Positions 41,303-50,051 of a DNA stretch of 63,727 nucleotides are shown here, piece after piece. The stretch's first letter is position 1, and each line of letters begins with the position of its first letter. The notes under the pieces were generated by a model, which was not told the DNA's origin, did not search any database, and worked only from the letters and a program-made list of their open reading frames with translations. A program made the position numbers and the translations under genes. The stretch is from Pseudomonadales bacterium (GTDB taxonomy: Bacteria > Pseudomonadota > Gammaproteobacteria > Pseudomonadales > Pseudohongiellaceae), in NCBI GenBank assembly GCA_022822865.1, contig JAJDYJ010000066.1:1-63727 (forward strand), read 5' to 3'.

Positions 41303-43447
41303 TCAGACGGCGGAGCTATCGAGCTGCTCGCGCGGCGGCAACAACAGCACTTCTTCGCCTTCTTCGAGTCCGCTGACGACCTCGATGAAGGAATCGGAGA
41401 AATCGCCCACTTCGATTACGCGTCGTTCGACCGAGCCTCCACGGCTGACATAGACCACCTGGTCGCTGCCGAAATAGCTGACCGCCTGCACCGGCACATA
41501 AACCACGTCTGCAAGACTTGCCACGAGAATTTCGACCTGGGCGCTCATGCCCGGGCGCAGCCAGTCGTGGGCGCCGTCGATGCGAACCTGGGACGGATAT
41601 ACCTTGAGGTCGGGATTCATGAAGGAGTTGGCCGAATCCGCCACTACCGCGACCTTGATCACTTCGCCGGTGAGGCGCACGTCGGGAAAGGCATCGATGG
41701 AAATGACCGCCGGCTGGCCGACAGCGACCCTTTGTACCGCGGATTCATGAATATCGACGCTGACGGCCATCTCGCGCATGTCGGGAATGGTCAGGATCGG
41801 CTGACGTTCGCGCACGGTGGCGCCTTCCTGAATCGCTTCCTGGCTGCTGCTGCGATAGCGGCTGGAGCCCTGATCGGCTCCGCCGTACACCACGAGCCCG
41901 GGCAATTCCGCTTCGATGGTGGCGGCTTCGATCTGTGCCTCGATATCGGCAAGTTTGTATTTTTCGAGGTCAAACTTGCGTTGCGCGGAACTGAAGCTGG
42001 CGCGTTCCTGGGCCTCCTTGGCGAGATTTTCCTTTACCTGGCGCTGATAGGCCATGACGGCGTTTTCGTAATTCGACAGGAACTCCTCGGCTTCCTTGGG
42101 GAAGGTGTACTGGATGTACAGCCGTAGCGCCGTTTCCTTTTCCTGCTGCTTGTTGGCCGCCTTGTTCAGGTTCAACTCTTCGGCTTCGAGTTCGGTGGGC
42201 GTGATGAAGCCTCGGGCTTCGAGCCGGCGCTGGCCTTCGATGCGATCCTGGGCGAGCAAATATTCCTCCTGCGCCACCTGCAATTCGTCGAGCAGGATGC
42301 GCAGCCGCTGCTTGGCTTCGCCGTCCGCGAGCTTGTCGAAATCCGCATATTGAGTGAAATCGATCCGGTCGCGGACCGCCATATAGGAATCATCCATGAG
42401 CAGGGTCACTTCCGGAGGCTCCGGATCGATGTCCGAGGGAGGCAGTTCGAGTACGGCGACTTCCTCTATCCGATCGCCGATTTCGAGTTCCGGAGCGGGT
42501 GATTCCGCCGCCGCGCCGCCGCCGAAGCCCCCGGAGAATCCGCCGCCGCCCGGACCGCCCTGGAAACCGCCCCCGGGACGCCCGCCGGGCGGAAACTCGC
42601 CGGAGGCAAATCGCTGCATGCGTTCGACCATTTCCGGCGGCAGTTCGCCGCCGTTCTCGGCCATCATCTGGCGAATGCGGTTCTGCATTGGAGGAGGCAA
42701 TGATTCGATTTCAATGCCTTCCGGCAGTCCCGCAGGCGCGGCTTCGGGTTCTTCCGCTTCCACGCCGGCCGTTTCCGCGTTCTCCAGCACGGCGCGGTCG
42801 GCCGCTTCGGAGGCCGCCAGCCGCTCCTCGATCTCCAGCCTGGAGATGATGTCGTTAACGATGTCCGCGCCGAGGAATTTCTCGAAATCCAGCCGCGCGA
42901 AACGCATCTGCTGGCGGGCGTCGTTCAACTGCGTCATGTTGGTGTTCAGTTGAATTTCGTATGCCGCCCTGCGTTCGATGAAGGCCGCTTCGGAGGTCTC
43001 AACCGCGATTTCCTGGCTGAGCTGGTTATCGACCAGGGAAGAAGTGTCGAGTTCGACCAGGATCATGCCCGCGGCTACGTCTTCCTCGGTCACCCGATAG
43101 CCTTCCTCGACGATGCTGAGAATCTTCACGCCGCTGCGGTCGCGAACGCGCGAGCGGATTTCCTGGGATTGCAGGGCTTCGAGGGCCCCGCCTTCGAGTA
43201 CGGTGATTTCGAGATCGCCCCGCCGCGCGGTGAAGGTCAGGCCGTTGTTGTCGTCGCTCGAGCCGCCGCCGGTGGATATCAGGGCCAGGACGAGTACGCC
43301 GGCGCCGGCGGCGATGCCGATCTGAAGTTTTCGGTCGAGCGCAAGATAACGGTCGCGCAGCGCTTCCAGCCGGGGCAGGGCGGCCGCCCGGGCGCGTTCC
43401 GCCAGCGCTTTCAGCTTTTCGCCGGGAGTTGATTCAACGGGGTTCAT
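41303..43447 (-). CDS. Unusually long periplasmic adaptor (HlyD/MacA-like) with Gly/Pro-rich insert
   Basis: Membrane-fusion protein, 714 aa, almost double MacA (about 370). A basic cytoplasmic N-terminus is followed by one membrane helix (about 41-59). The lipoyl/barrel halves are split by a long helical hairpin region (about 145-560) rich in Glu, Gln and Lys. Inserted into the hairpin is an acidic stretch followed by a glycine/proline-rich segment of about 28 residues (near 285-312, repeated GG/GF pattern). The C-terminal beta-barrel/MP domain holds VRERQPILTIPDMREMAVSVDI and GMSAQVEILV. It bridges the MacB-type permease and the TolC-like channel. It overlaps the tolC-like gene by 14 bp. 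The insert is not normal for gammaproteobacterial MacA. Confidence 0.87.
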   Translation of the reverse strand: MNPVESTPGEKLKALAERARAAALPRLEALRDRYLALDRKLQIGIAAGAGVLVLALISTGGGSSDDNNGLTFTARRGDLEITVLEGGALEALQSQEIRSRVRDRSGVKILSIVEEGYRVTEEDVAAGMILVELDTSSLVDNQLSQEIAVETSEAAFIERRAAYEIQLNTNMTQLNDARQQMRFARLDFEKFLGADIVNDIISRLEIEERLAASEAADRAVLENAETAGVEAEEPEAAPAGLPEGIEIESLPPPMQNRIRQMMAENGGELPPEMVERMQRFASGEFPPGGRPGGGFQGGPGGGGFSGGFGGGAAAESPAPELEIGDRIEEVAVLELPPSDIDPEPPEVTLLMDDSYMAVRDRIDFTQYADFDKLADGEAKQRLRILLDELQVAQEEYLLAQDRIEGQRRLEARGFITPTELEAEELNLNKAANKQQEKETALRLYIQYTFPKEAEEFLSNYENAVMAYQRQVKENLAKEAQERASFSSAQRKFDLEKYKLADIEAQIEAATIEAELPGLVVYGGADQGSSRYRSSSQEAIQEGATVRERQPILTIPDMREMAVSVDIHESAVQRVAVGQPAVISIDAFPDVRLTGEVIKVAVVADSANSFMNPDLKVYPSQVRIDGAHDWLRPGMSAQVEILVASLADVVYVPVQAVSYFGSDQVVYVSRGGSVERRVIEVGDFSDSFIEVVSGLEEGEEVLLLPPREQLDSSAV

Positions 43448-45146
43448 CTATGCCTTCCTCCCATTGACCGGAGTCGTCGACGTACAGCAATCCCACATCA
43501 CGCCAGAACTCCAGTTTCGAGATATTGTAGTCCACGATGCTGCGCACGAGGTCGGTGCGCGCGGCGGTGAGGTCGTTCTGGGAATCGACCGTGTCCTGCA
43601 CGTTGCCGAGTCCGAGTTCCGCCCGCAGTTCCGCTTCCTCGACGCGGCGTTCGTTGATCTCCACGCTCGCCAGATTGATATCGTAGCCCTTGCCGGCCTC
43701 GTCCATGCGCCGCCAGGCGTCGATGACCTCCAATTTAACGTTATCCAGCGCCAATGTATATGCGCGGGTCGCCGCTTCGTAGTCGATCAGGGCGCGGCGA
43801 TAAGTATTACGTTCGGCCTTGCTGTCGAGCGGCATTTCCACGTCGAGCCCGGCCGCGTAGACCGCGTTGTCGAAATCGACGTCACCGAACTCGCCGTTGC
43901 CCGAGGCCGGAACCGAAGCGCTCAGGGTGACTCCCAGCGAGGGTTCGAGCGCGTTGGCGGCGACATCGATGCGGCGCGAGGCGTCCTGCACCTGGTCGAG
44001 TTCGGTATAGAGGTCAAGGCGGGTCTGCACCGACAGGTCAAGCGCCCGATCGAGGTCGAGTTCCGGGGCCGACATGCCGGTTTCGGTGATGAGCGTCATC
44101 TCGTTGTCGTCGAGGATGATGGCGTCTTCGGCGTTCAGGCCGATCAGGATCTTGAAAGCGTCGAGGCTGCGCTGGTAGCGCGCGATCGAAGTCGTCCAGC
44201 GCAGATCCTGTTGCAGGGTGGCCTGTTCCAGCCGTCCGACGTCCAGCAGGGTGCGCAGGCCCTCGACCTGGAAGGCGCGTTCGCGCTCGAGCGAGAGATT
44301 GTTCGCGAGCAGGCCGGCATAGTTGTTCTTTGTGGTTTCGCGATTGAGCAGCACGTTGTAGTAACTCGACGCCACCTGCACGGCGAAGGATTTGCGGAAA
44401 CGGGTGAAATTGCGCAATTCGTACAGCAGGTCGCGCTCGGCCTGCAGCAGCGCCTCGGTTTCGATGGCCGTGCCGAAATCACGCAGCAGCGGCTGGGTGA
44501 TCGAACCGATGAGCGCGCCGGTGCTCAGTTCGCTGACGTCGCCGCTGAGAAAGCGCCTTAGATTGTTGGTCAGGTTCAGCGCCACCGAACCGCCGCCGCG
44601 CAGGAGGTAGCGCACGCCGAGACTGGTATCGGCCTGGTACATCTCGGAGGACGATGCCGTGACGCGCTGGGTCGGGGTGTCGATGCCGGTCAGGTTCTCC
44701 ATATCGGTAACGAACTGGTCGTCCATGTCCCATTGGTATTCGCCGCCGCTGTTGAAGGAGAAGATCGGCGCGTAGCGATAGCGGTCGAGAGTCAGCGACA
44801 GGGCTTCGAGATAGAGCCGTTCCTTGCGCGTCTGGTAGTCCTTGCTATGGCGGAAGGCGAGGTCGAGCGCGTCGTTCAGGCCCAGGACGCTCGAATTGAT
44901 TTCGCTCCCGGCGCTGTCGCCGAGGAATTCGAAACTGAGCGAATTGACCGGCATGCCTTCGAGATCGACGGCTCTCTGCTCGTCCACCGCGACCTCTTCG
45001 GTCATTCCGGGCACGAGATCGGCCTTGCCGGCGATCGCGGCATAGGTCTCGCTGTCGGCGCTGTTGCGATAGGCCGTCCCGGAACAGGCGGCCAGCAGTG
45101 ACCCCGCCGCCGTCAGCGCGAGAAACTGTAACCTCGACTTGAGCAT
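43434..45146 (-). CDS. TolC-family outer-membrane efflux lipoprotein
   Basis: Outer-membrane channel of the TolC/OEP family, 570 aa. The ATG at 45146 gives a lipobox (GSLLAAC, Cys21), so a lipoprotein like OprM; a six-residue longer in-frame start is possible. Long heptad-rich helices with internal duplication (ALDLAFRHSKDYQTRKERL; ALDLSVQTRLDLYTELDQVQDASRRID) and GLGNVQDTVDSQNDLTAARTDLVRSIVDYNIS near the C-terminus are characteristic. First gene of the efflux operon; divergent from the acyl-CoA synthetase. Confidence 0.9.
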   Translation of the reverse strand: MLKSRLQFLALTAAGSLLAACSGTAYRNSADSETYAAIAGKADLVPGMTEEVAVDEQRAVDLEGMPVNSLSFEFLGDSAGSEINSSVLGLNDALDLAFRHSKDYQTRKERLYLEALSLTLDRYRYAPIFSFNSGGEYQWDMDDQFVTDMENLTGIDTPTQRVTASSSEMYQADTSLGVRYLLRGGGSVALNLTNNLRRFLSGDVSELSTGALIGSITQPLLRDFGTAIETEALLQAERDLLYELRNFTRFRKSFAVQVASSYYNVLLNRETTKNNYAGLLANNLSLERERAFQVEGLRTLLDVGRLEQATLQQDLRWTTSIARYQRSLDAFKILIGLNAEDAIILDDNEMTLITETGMSAPELDLDRALDLSVQTRLDLYTELDQVQDASRRIDVAANALEPSLGVTLSASVPASGNGEFGDVDFDNAVYAAGLDVEMPLDSKAERNTYRRALIDYEAATRAYTLALDNVKLEVIDAWRRMDEAGKGYDINLASVEINERRVEEAELRAELGLGNVQDTVDSQNDLTAARTDLVRSIVDYNISKLEFWRDVGLLYVDDSGQWEEGIDEPR

Positions 45147-45320
45147 GGTCGCGCAATTCCCCAAGAGTTATCGGCTTATACGGGGCAAGTGAGTTTTTCA
45201 GTCTAATCCGGTCGCCCCATTGCTTGCCGCATCGGCGGGCATCCTGCACAATCGGCCGGATTCGGCCTGGGCTGTCGGCAATGCTTCAGCGGCTCGGTCC
45301 TGGCGGAAATGGGGCAAGCG

Positions 45321-47015
45321 ATGAGCGAATCGATCAGTTACGCCAGCGGCGCGAGCGAGCGGCCCCTGCTCGGCGTGACGATTCCGCATTTTTTCGACCG
45401 CGTAGTCGCCGAACACGGCGGCCGCGAAGCCATGGTCAGCGTACATCAGGACATACGCCTGACTTACTCGCAACTCGCCGAACGCGTGAACGAACTGGCC
45501 CGCGCCTTCATCGCCTGGGGCTTCGCCAAGGGCGACCGGGTCGGCATCTGGTCGCCGAACAATGTCGAATGGACGCTGGTTCAATACGCCACGGCGAAGG
45601 CCGGGCTGATACTCGTCAACATCAATCCCGCCTACCGGGTGCATGAACTGGCCTATGTGCTCGAACAGTCCGGCTGCAAAGGGCTGGTGATCCAGAATCG
45701 CTTCAAGACTTCGGACTACGTCGCCATGCTCGGCGAAGTTTGCCCTGAACTGGAAAGCGCGGCGCCGGGCGCCTTGCGTTCGGCGAAGTTTCCCGAACTC
45801 AGCACGATAGTTTCGACGACTGAGCCTGAATCGAACGGAATTTTCGGCTGGCGGGATTTTCTCGCCCTCGCCGGCGGTTGCAGCGGGGAAGATCTCGCGG
45901 CGCGGCAGGCGGAGTTGGATATGGACGATCCGATCAATATCCAGTACACCAGCGGCACGACGGGATTTCCCAAGGGCGCGACGCTGTCGCATCACAATAT
46001 CCTCAACAACGCCCGCTTCGTCGCCGCGATCATGAACTTCAGCGAAGACGACCGGCTCGTGGTTCCGGTGCCGCTTTACCATTGCTTCGGCATGGTGATG
46101 GGCAATCTCGGCTGTCTCACACACGCCGCCTGCGTCATATATCCCGCCGAAAGTTTCGAGCCGGACTCGGTGTTGCGGACGGTGCAGGAAGAGCGGGCGA
46201 CGGCGCTGTTCGGCGTACCGACGATGTTCATCGCCGAGCTGGCCTTGCCCGACTTCGCCGAGTACGACCTGGGCAGTTTGCGCACCGGCATCATGGCCGG
46301 GTCGCCTTGCCCGGTCGAAACCATGAAACAGGTCAACGAACTGATGCACATGACCGAGGTCGAGATCGCCTACGGCATGACCGAAACGAGCCCGGTGAGT
46401 TTCCAGACCCGGGTCGATTCACCCCTGGACAAGCGCGTCGGCACCGTGGGCCTCGTGCATCCGCATCTCGAGGTCAAGATCATCGACCCCGAATCCGGCG
46501 CCATTCAGCCGACCGGGGCAATGGGCGAGCTATGCACCCGCGGATACTCCGTGATGCTCGGCTACTGGAACAACGAGGAGGCCACGCGGGCGGCCATCGA
46601 CCGCGACGGCTGGATGCACACCGGCGACACCGCGGTCATGGACGAGGAGGGCTACGTGAACATCGTCGGCCGCATCAAGGACATGATCGTGCGCGGCGGC
46701 GAGAACGTCTATCCGCGGGAAATCGAGGAATACCTGATGACCCACGAGGCCGTCGAGGCGGTGCAGGTGACCGGCGTTCCCGACCCGAAATACGGCGAGG
46801 AAATCATCGCCTGGGTGCAACTCAGGGACGGCGCTGTATTGTCAGAAGATAACATCCGTGAGTTCTGCCGCGGCCGCATCGCCCACTTCAAGGTGCCGCG
46901 CTACATCCGCTTCAGCGACGACTTCCCCATGACCGTCACCGGCAAGGTGCAAAAATTCCGCATGCGCGAAACCAGCATCGCCGAACTCGGCCTGAAAGAA
47001 ATCCGCACCGCCTGA
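45321..47015 (+). CDS. AMP-binding acyl-CoA synthetase
   Basis: ANL-superfamily fatty acyl-CoA ligase, 564 aa from the ATG at 45321 (GGGGCAAG just upstream; another ATG lies 12 nt earlier). Motifs: P-loop [20 protein letters not shown] (about 210), [12 protein letters not shown], adenylate motif [50 protein letters not shown], and the C-terminal catalytic Lys in [13 protein letters not shown]. It activates a medium- or long-chain carboxylic acid with ATP and CoA. No beta-oxidation gene is adjacent, so the substrate is open. Confidence 0.93.
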   Translation: MSESISYASGASERPLLGVTIPHFFDRVVAEHGGREAMVSVHQDIRLTYSQLAERVNELARAFIAWGFAKGDRVGIWSPNNVEWTLVQYATAKAGLILVNINPAYRVHELAYVLEQSGCKGLVIQNRFKTSDYVAMLGEVCPELESAAPGALRSAKFPELSTIVSTTEPESNGIFGWRDFLALAGGCSGEDLAARQAELDMDDPINIQYTSGTTGFPKGATLSHHNILNNARFVAAIMNFSEDDRLVVPVPLYHCFGMVMGNLGCLTHAACVIYPAESFEPDSVLRTVQEERATALFGVPTMFIAELALPDFAEYDLGSLRTGIMAGSPCPVETMKQVNELMHMTEVEIAYGMTETSPVSFQTRVDSPLDKRVGTVGLVHPHLEVKIIDPESGAIQPTGAMGELCTRGYSVMLGYWNNEEATRAAIDRDGWMHTGDTAVMDEEGYVNIVGRIKDMIVRGGENVYPREIEEYLMTHEAVEAVQVTGVPDPKYGEEIIAWVQLRDGAVLSEDNIREFCRGRIAHFKVPRYIRFSDDFPMTVTGKVQKFRMRETSIAELGLKEIRTA

Positions 47016-47071
47016 GGTCCTTTTTCAGAGATAGGAAAACTCGTTGTCGCAGGCCGTGAAAGAATATAGTA

Positions 47072-47087
47072 TGTACGAAGATGTACA
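47072..47087. promoter_or_regulatory. candidate VapB(C) operator
   Basis: Inverted repeat TGTAC-GAAGAT-GTACA, 17 bp upstream of the vapB ATG. Short palindromes at this position commonly bind VapB/VapBC complexes for autoregulation. Confidence 0.5.
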
Positions 47088-47103
47088 CACGCTGGAGGGC
47101 GGA

Positions 47104-47358
47104 ATGACTACCATCAGCAGCCGGGTCTTCATGAATGGAAACAGTCAGGCGGTTCGAATACCCCGCGAGTTCAGGCTTGCAAGTTCGCGCGTGGAAATCA
47201 CCCGCAAGGACAATGGCGATCTGGTGATTCACGCAACTCCGGAAAATCGCGGCGCCGCGCTTCTGGAAACACTTGCTTCCTTTGACGACGATTTCATCGA
47301 TATTCTGGAAGAAGACCGCGCGAACCAGCCGGGACTGCAGGATCGGGAAGATCTATGA
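47104..47358 (+). CDS. vapB: VapB-type (AbrB/MazE fold) antitoxin
   Basis: An 84-aa antitoxin with the swapped-hairpin AbrB fold: SRVFMNGNSQAVRIPREFRL is the standard VapB opening, followed by RVEITRKDNGDLVIHA and an acidic C-terminal tail that would neutralise the toxin. The ATG at 47104 is preceded by GGAGGGC. In-frame upstream codons to 47044 would run through the operator palindrome and are unlikely to be coding. It overlaps vapC by 4 bp. Confidence 0.9.
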   Translation: MTTISSRVFMNGNSQAVRIPREFRLASSRVEITRKDNGDLVIHATPENRGAALLETLASFDDDFIDILEEDRANQPGLQDREDL

Positions 47359-47777
47359 GATACATGCTGGATACGAATATTCTGATTTATCTCATGAAGA
47401 ACAAACCCGCGGTTGTCGCCGAACGAGTCAATGCGATCGGCGCGGACGACGAATTGTACATGTCGTTTTTCACCTACGCCGAATTGCTCAAGGGCGCGGA
47501 GCGAAGTACCAGGAAAGTCAAGGTGTTACGCAATCTGGAACAGTTGATCCGTCAGGTGCCGGTACGTTACGCGGTCGATCGGCGGCTTTGCGGGCATTAC
47601 GCGCAACGGTTCACTGAACTGAAGGCGGCGGGTACGCCAATCGGCGCCAACGATTTGTGGATAGCTTGCCACGCATTGGCCGAGGATGCAGTTCTCATAA
47701 CGAACAACACTCGCGAATTTCAACGTGTGGCGGGTCTCGCGGTCGAGGATTGGAGCGGAAGCCGCGACCGGAATTGA
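47355..47777 (+). CDS. vapC: VapC PIN-domain ribonuclease toxin
   Basis: A 140-aa PIN-domain endoribonuclease toxin. Acidic active-site residues are visible: Asp6 in YMLDTNILIYLMK, Glu43 in YAELLKGAERS, Asp100 in GANDLWIACHA, and the terminal VLITNNTREFQRV motif with Asn/Glu. It is close to the tRNA-fMet-cleaving VapC group in overall look (inference). ATGA overlap with vapB. Composition is slightly AT-richer than its surroundings, as is usual for acquired modules. Confidence 0.93.
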   Translation: MRYMLDTNILIYLMKNKPAVVAERVNAIGADDELYMSFFTYAELLKGAERSTRKVKVLRNLEQLIRQVPVRYAVDRRLCGHYAQRFTELKAAGTPIGANDLWIACHALAEDAVLITNNTREFQRVAGLAVEDWSGSRDRN

Positions 47778-47787
47778 AGCCTCCAAC

Positions 47788-49902
47788 TCAGGGCAACCGG
47801 AGCGCCACGAGTTGGCCGGGTTGGTTGCGGCGGACGCTGCCGGCTTGCATGAGCAGGTACTGCGCGCCGTCGTGCATGTAGGTCATCATGCCGTATTGAC
47901 CGGGTACAGGGACTTCGACGCTGGCCAGGATTTCGCCGCTGCGCTTGTCTCTGGCATGCAGCAGCGGCAGTCCGTTCGGGCCCGACTCCGCTTGGCCGCG
48001 CAGGTCTTCCGTGGTCTGCACGAGCAGGTCGCCCATTACCATCTGGATCGAATGTCCGGTGCCGCCGGTCTGCGGGGTCTCCACGCCTTCCAGCAGGGGA
48101 TTGTCGGCGATATTGGGCGGCGTTTCGCCGACAGGGACGTCCCACAGCTTTTCGCCGGTGTTCATGTCATAGGCCGCCAGGCCCATCAGCAGCGGCTTGT
48201 AGACCGGGAGACCCTGAATACTCGGCAGAAATTCGCGGCCCATGCCCGGCGCCCAGGCGGCGACCGTGGCGCCCGTGGTCGGCGTATGCCGTTCGCGTCC
48301 GCGCCAGGCTTCTTCCGAGTAACCCGGCAGGCCGCGTTCCTCGTCGACGCCGTTGGTCGGCTCCATGAAGCGCGGCGCGCTGCACGTGCGCCGGTGCGAG
48401 GCGTACATGATTCCCGTGGTCGGGTCGGCGACCGGCGGATGGTAGATGTTCAGGCCGCCGACGCAGCCGACGTTGTTGCGATATTCGTTCTCGTGCGGCC
48501 AGGGCAGCGGCGGCACGTAAAGCCCCCCGACCCTGAACTCCGACAGGATTTGCCGCGCCCGCTCGCGCAATTCCGGCGTGTAGTCGATGATGAACTCTTC
48601 GGTGATGCCATCGATGACGATGCGGTCGAGCGGTTCGGGCCGCGTCGGGTAAGGCTGGGTCGCCGCGGTGTAATTGCCGGGCACCTGGGTCTGGAAAACC
48701 GGGCGATCCTCGATCGGCCAGATCGGCTCTCCGGTGGCGCGATTGAAGGCGAAGATCAGCCCCTGCTTCGTGTTCTGGATCAGCGCCGGAATTTCTTCTC
48801 CGTCGACGACCAGATCGAGCAGGATCGGCGCCGTAGGAATGTCGTAGTTCCACTGGTCGCTGCGGTGAATCTGGAAATGCCAGCGGCGCTCGCCGGTGGC
48901 GGCGTCGAGCGCCAGCACGCTGCCGCCGAACAGGTTGTGGCCCGGCCGATGCCCGGTATAGGACTGCACGGTGGAAGCATTGGTGACGATGTAGACCAGG
49001 CCGAGTTCCGGGTCGGCGGAAGCCGGAGCCCAGGAAGACATGTCGCCGGACCACTGCCAGGCGTCGTTTTCCCAGGTTTCGTGGCCGTATTCGCCGGGGC
49101 GTGGAATGACGTGGAATTTCCACAGCCGCTCGCCCGTACGAAGGTCATAGCCCATGATGTCGCCGGGCACGTTTTCGATGCGTGTCTGGTCGTAGCTCGG
49201 TTCGTGTCCCACGAGCACCACGGCCACGCCGTTGACGACGATGGGCGGCGAGGAGGCGGTGACCATGCCGAGTTCGCGCGGAATGCCGTGGTCGGGATCG
49301 TAGACGCCGCCCTCGAATTGCCAGTCTATCCAGCGCTGCCAGTCGTCCACCAGCGGCGGAATCAGGTCGACGACGCCGGTTTCGGAGAAATCCGGCAGTC
49401 CGGTCGGCGCGCCCCAGTTTTCCAGCGGCCGGCCGGTTCTGGCGTCCAGCGCCCAGAGGAAGAAGGCCGGGGAGGTGTAAAGAATCACGCCGCGGCCGTC
49501 GAGTTCGGCCCAGGCGACGCCCTTGCCGAAATCGGTGCGCGGCGAACGCAGATAGCGCATGGTTTCCGGCTCGCGGAACGTCCACAGGGTTTCGCCCGTA
49601 GCCGCGTCGATGGCGACCACCTGCCGGCGCTGGCCGGCCACTGTGTAAAGCACGCCATCGGCATACACCGGCGTCGCGCGGAAGGTATATTCGACCCGCG
49701 GGCCGAAATTGTCGCCGCGCCAGGACCAGGCGACTTCGAGCTCGGAGAAGTTATCCGCGTTGATCTGCGCAAGATGTGGGGAAGAGCGCGTTTGCCCTGC
49801 GTCGCCGCCGAGATAACGCCATTCGCCCTGTTCGACGCCGGGCAACTGCGCGGACGCGGGCATGGCGGCGGCCAACGCCAGGGCCGCGAGCCAGCGCGCC
49901 AT
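47788..49902 (-). CDS. Periplasmic PQQ-dependent dehydrogenase (quinoprotein)
   Basis: Secreted quinoprotein, 704 aa from the ATG at 49902, which gives a clean signal peptide (LALAAAMPASAQ); in-frame starts up to 49977 add an implausible leader. The eight-bladed PQQ propeller shows repeated tryptophan-docking motifs such as VVAIDAATGETLWTF, MGYDLRTGERLWKF, VLALDAATGERRWHFQ, IFAFNRATGEPIWPIED and LAAYDMNTGEKLWDVPVGE. It resembles the soluble domain of glucose/polyol-type PQQ enzymes but has no membrane helices and no CxxCH haem site, so an external electron acceptor is needed. Substrate unknown. No pqq biosynthesis gene is in the window. Convergent with vapC. Confidence 0.88.
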   Translation of the reverse strand: MARWLAALALAAAMPASAQLPGVEQGEWRYLGGDAGQTRSSPHLAQINADNFSELEVAWSWRGDNFGPRVEYTFRATPVYADGVLYTVAGQRRQVVAIDAATGETLWTFREPETMRYLRSPRTDFGKGVAWAELDGRGVILYTSPAFFLWALDARTGRPLENWGAPTGLPDFSETGVVDLIPPLVDDWQRWIDWQFEGGVYDPDHGIPRELGMVTASSPPIVVNGVAVVLVGHEPSYDQTRIENVPGDIMGYDLRTGERLWKFHVIPRPGEYGHETWENDAWQWSGDMSSWAPASADPELGLVYIVTNASTVQSYTGHRPGHNLFGGSVLALDAATGERRWHFQIHRSDQWNYDIPTAPILLDLVVDGEEIPALIQNTKQGLIFAFNRATGEPIWPIEDRPVFQTQVPGNYTAATQPYPTRPEPLDRIVIDGITEEFIIDYTPELRERARQILSEFRVGGLYVPPLPWPHENEYRNNVGCVGGLNIYHPPVADPTTGIMYASHRRTCSAPRFMEPTNGVDEERGLPGYSEEAWRGRERHTPTTGATVAAWAPGMGREFLPSIQGLPVYKPLLMGLAAYDMNTGEKLWDVPVGETPPNIADNPLLEGVETPQTGGTGHSIQMVMGDLLVQTTEDLRGQAESGPNGLPLLHARDKRSGEILASVEVPVPGQYGMMTYMHDGAQYLLMQAGSVRRNQPGQLVALRLP

Positions 49903-50051
49903 GACCGATCCCCGAACTCCGCGAATCATGGATGTGCAGTTGTACATGAATTTCGCTCCCCGGCCCGGCAGCCGCACAGATCAACGTTTCCAAAGGCGGT
50001 TCATCGTATCAAGTTGCCGCCGGGGCGCAAGTGAGAAATTTCCCGCCGCAT

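Noticed and set aside
47725..50034. 769-codon open frame antisense to the quinoprotein
   Set aside because: No motifs; the minus-strand gene has repeated propeller motifs and a signal peptide.
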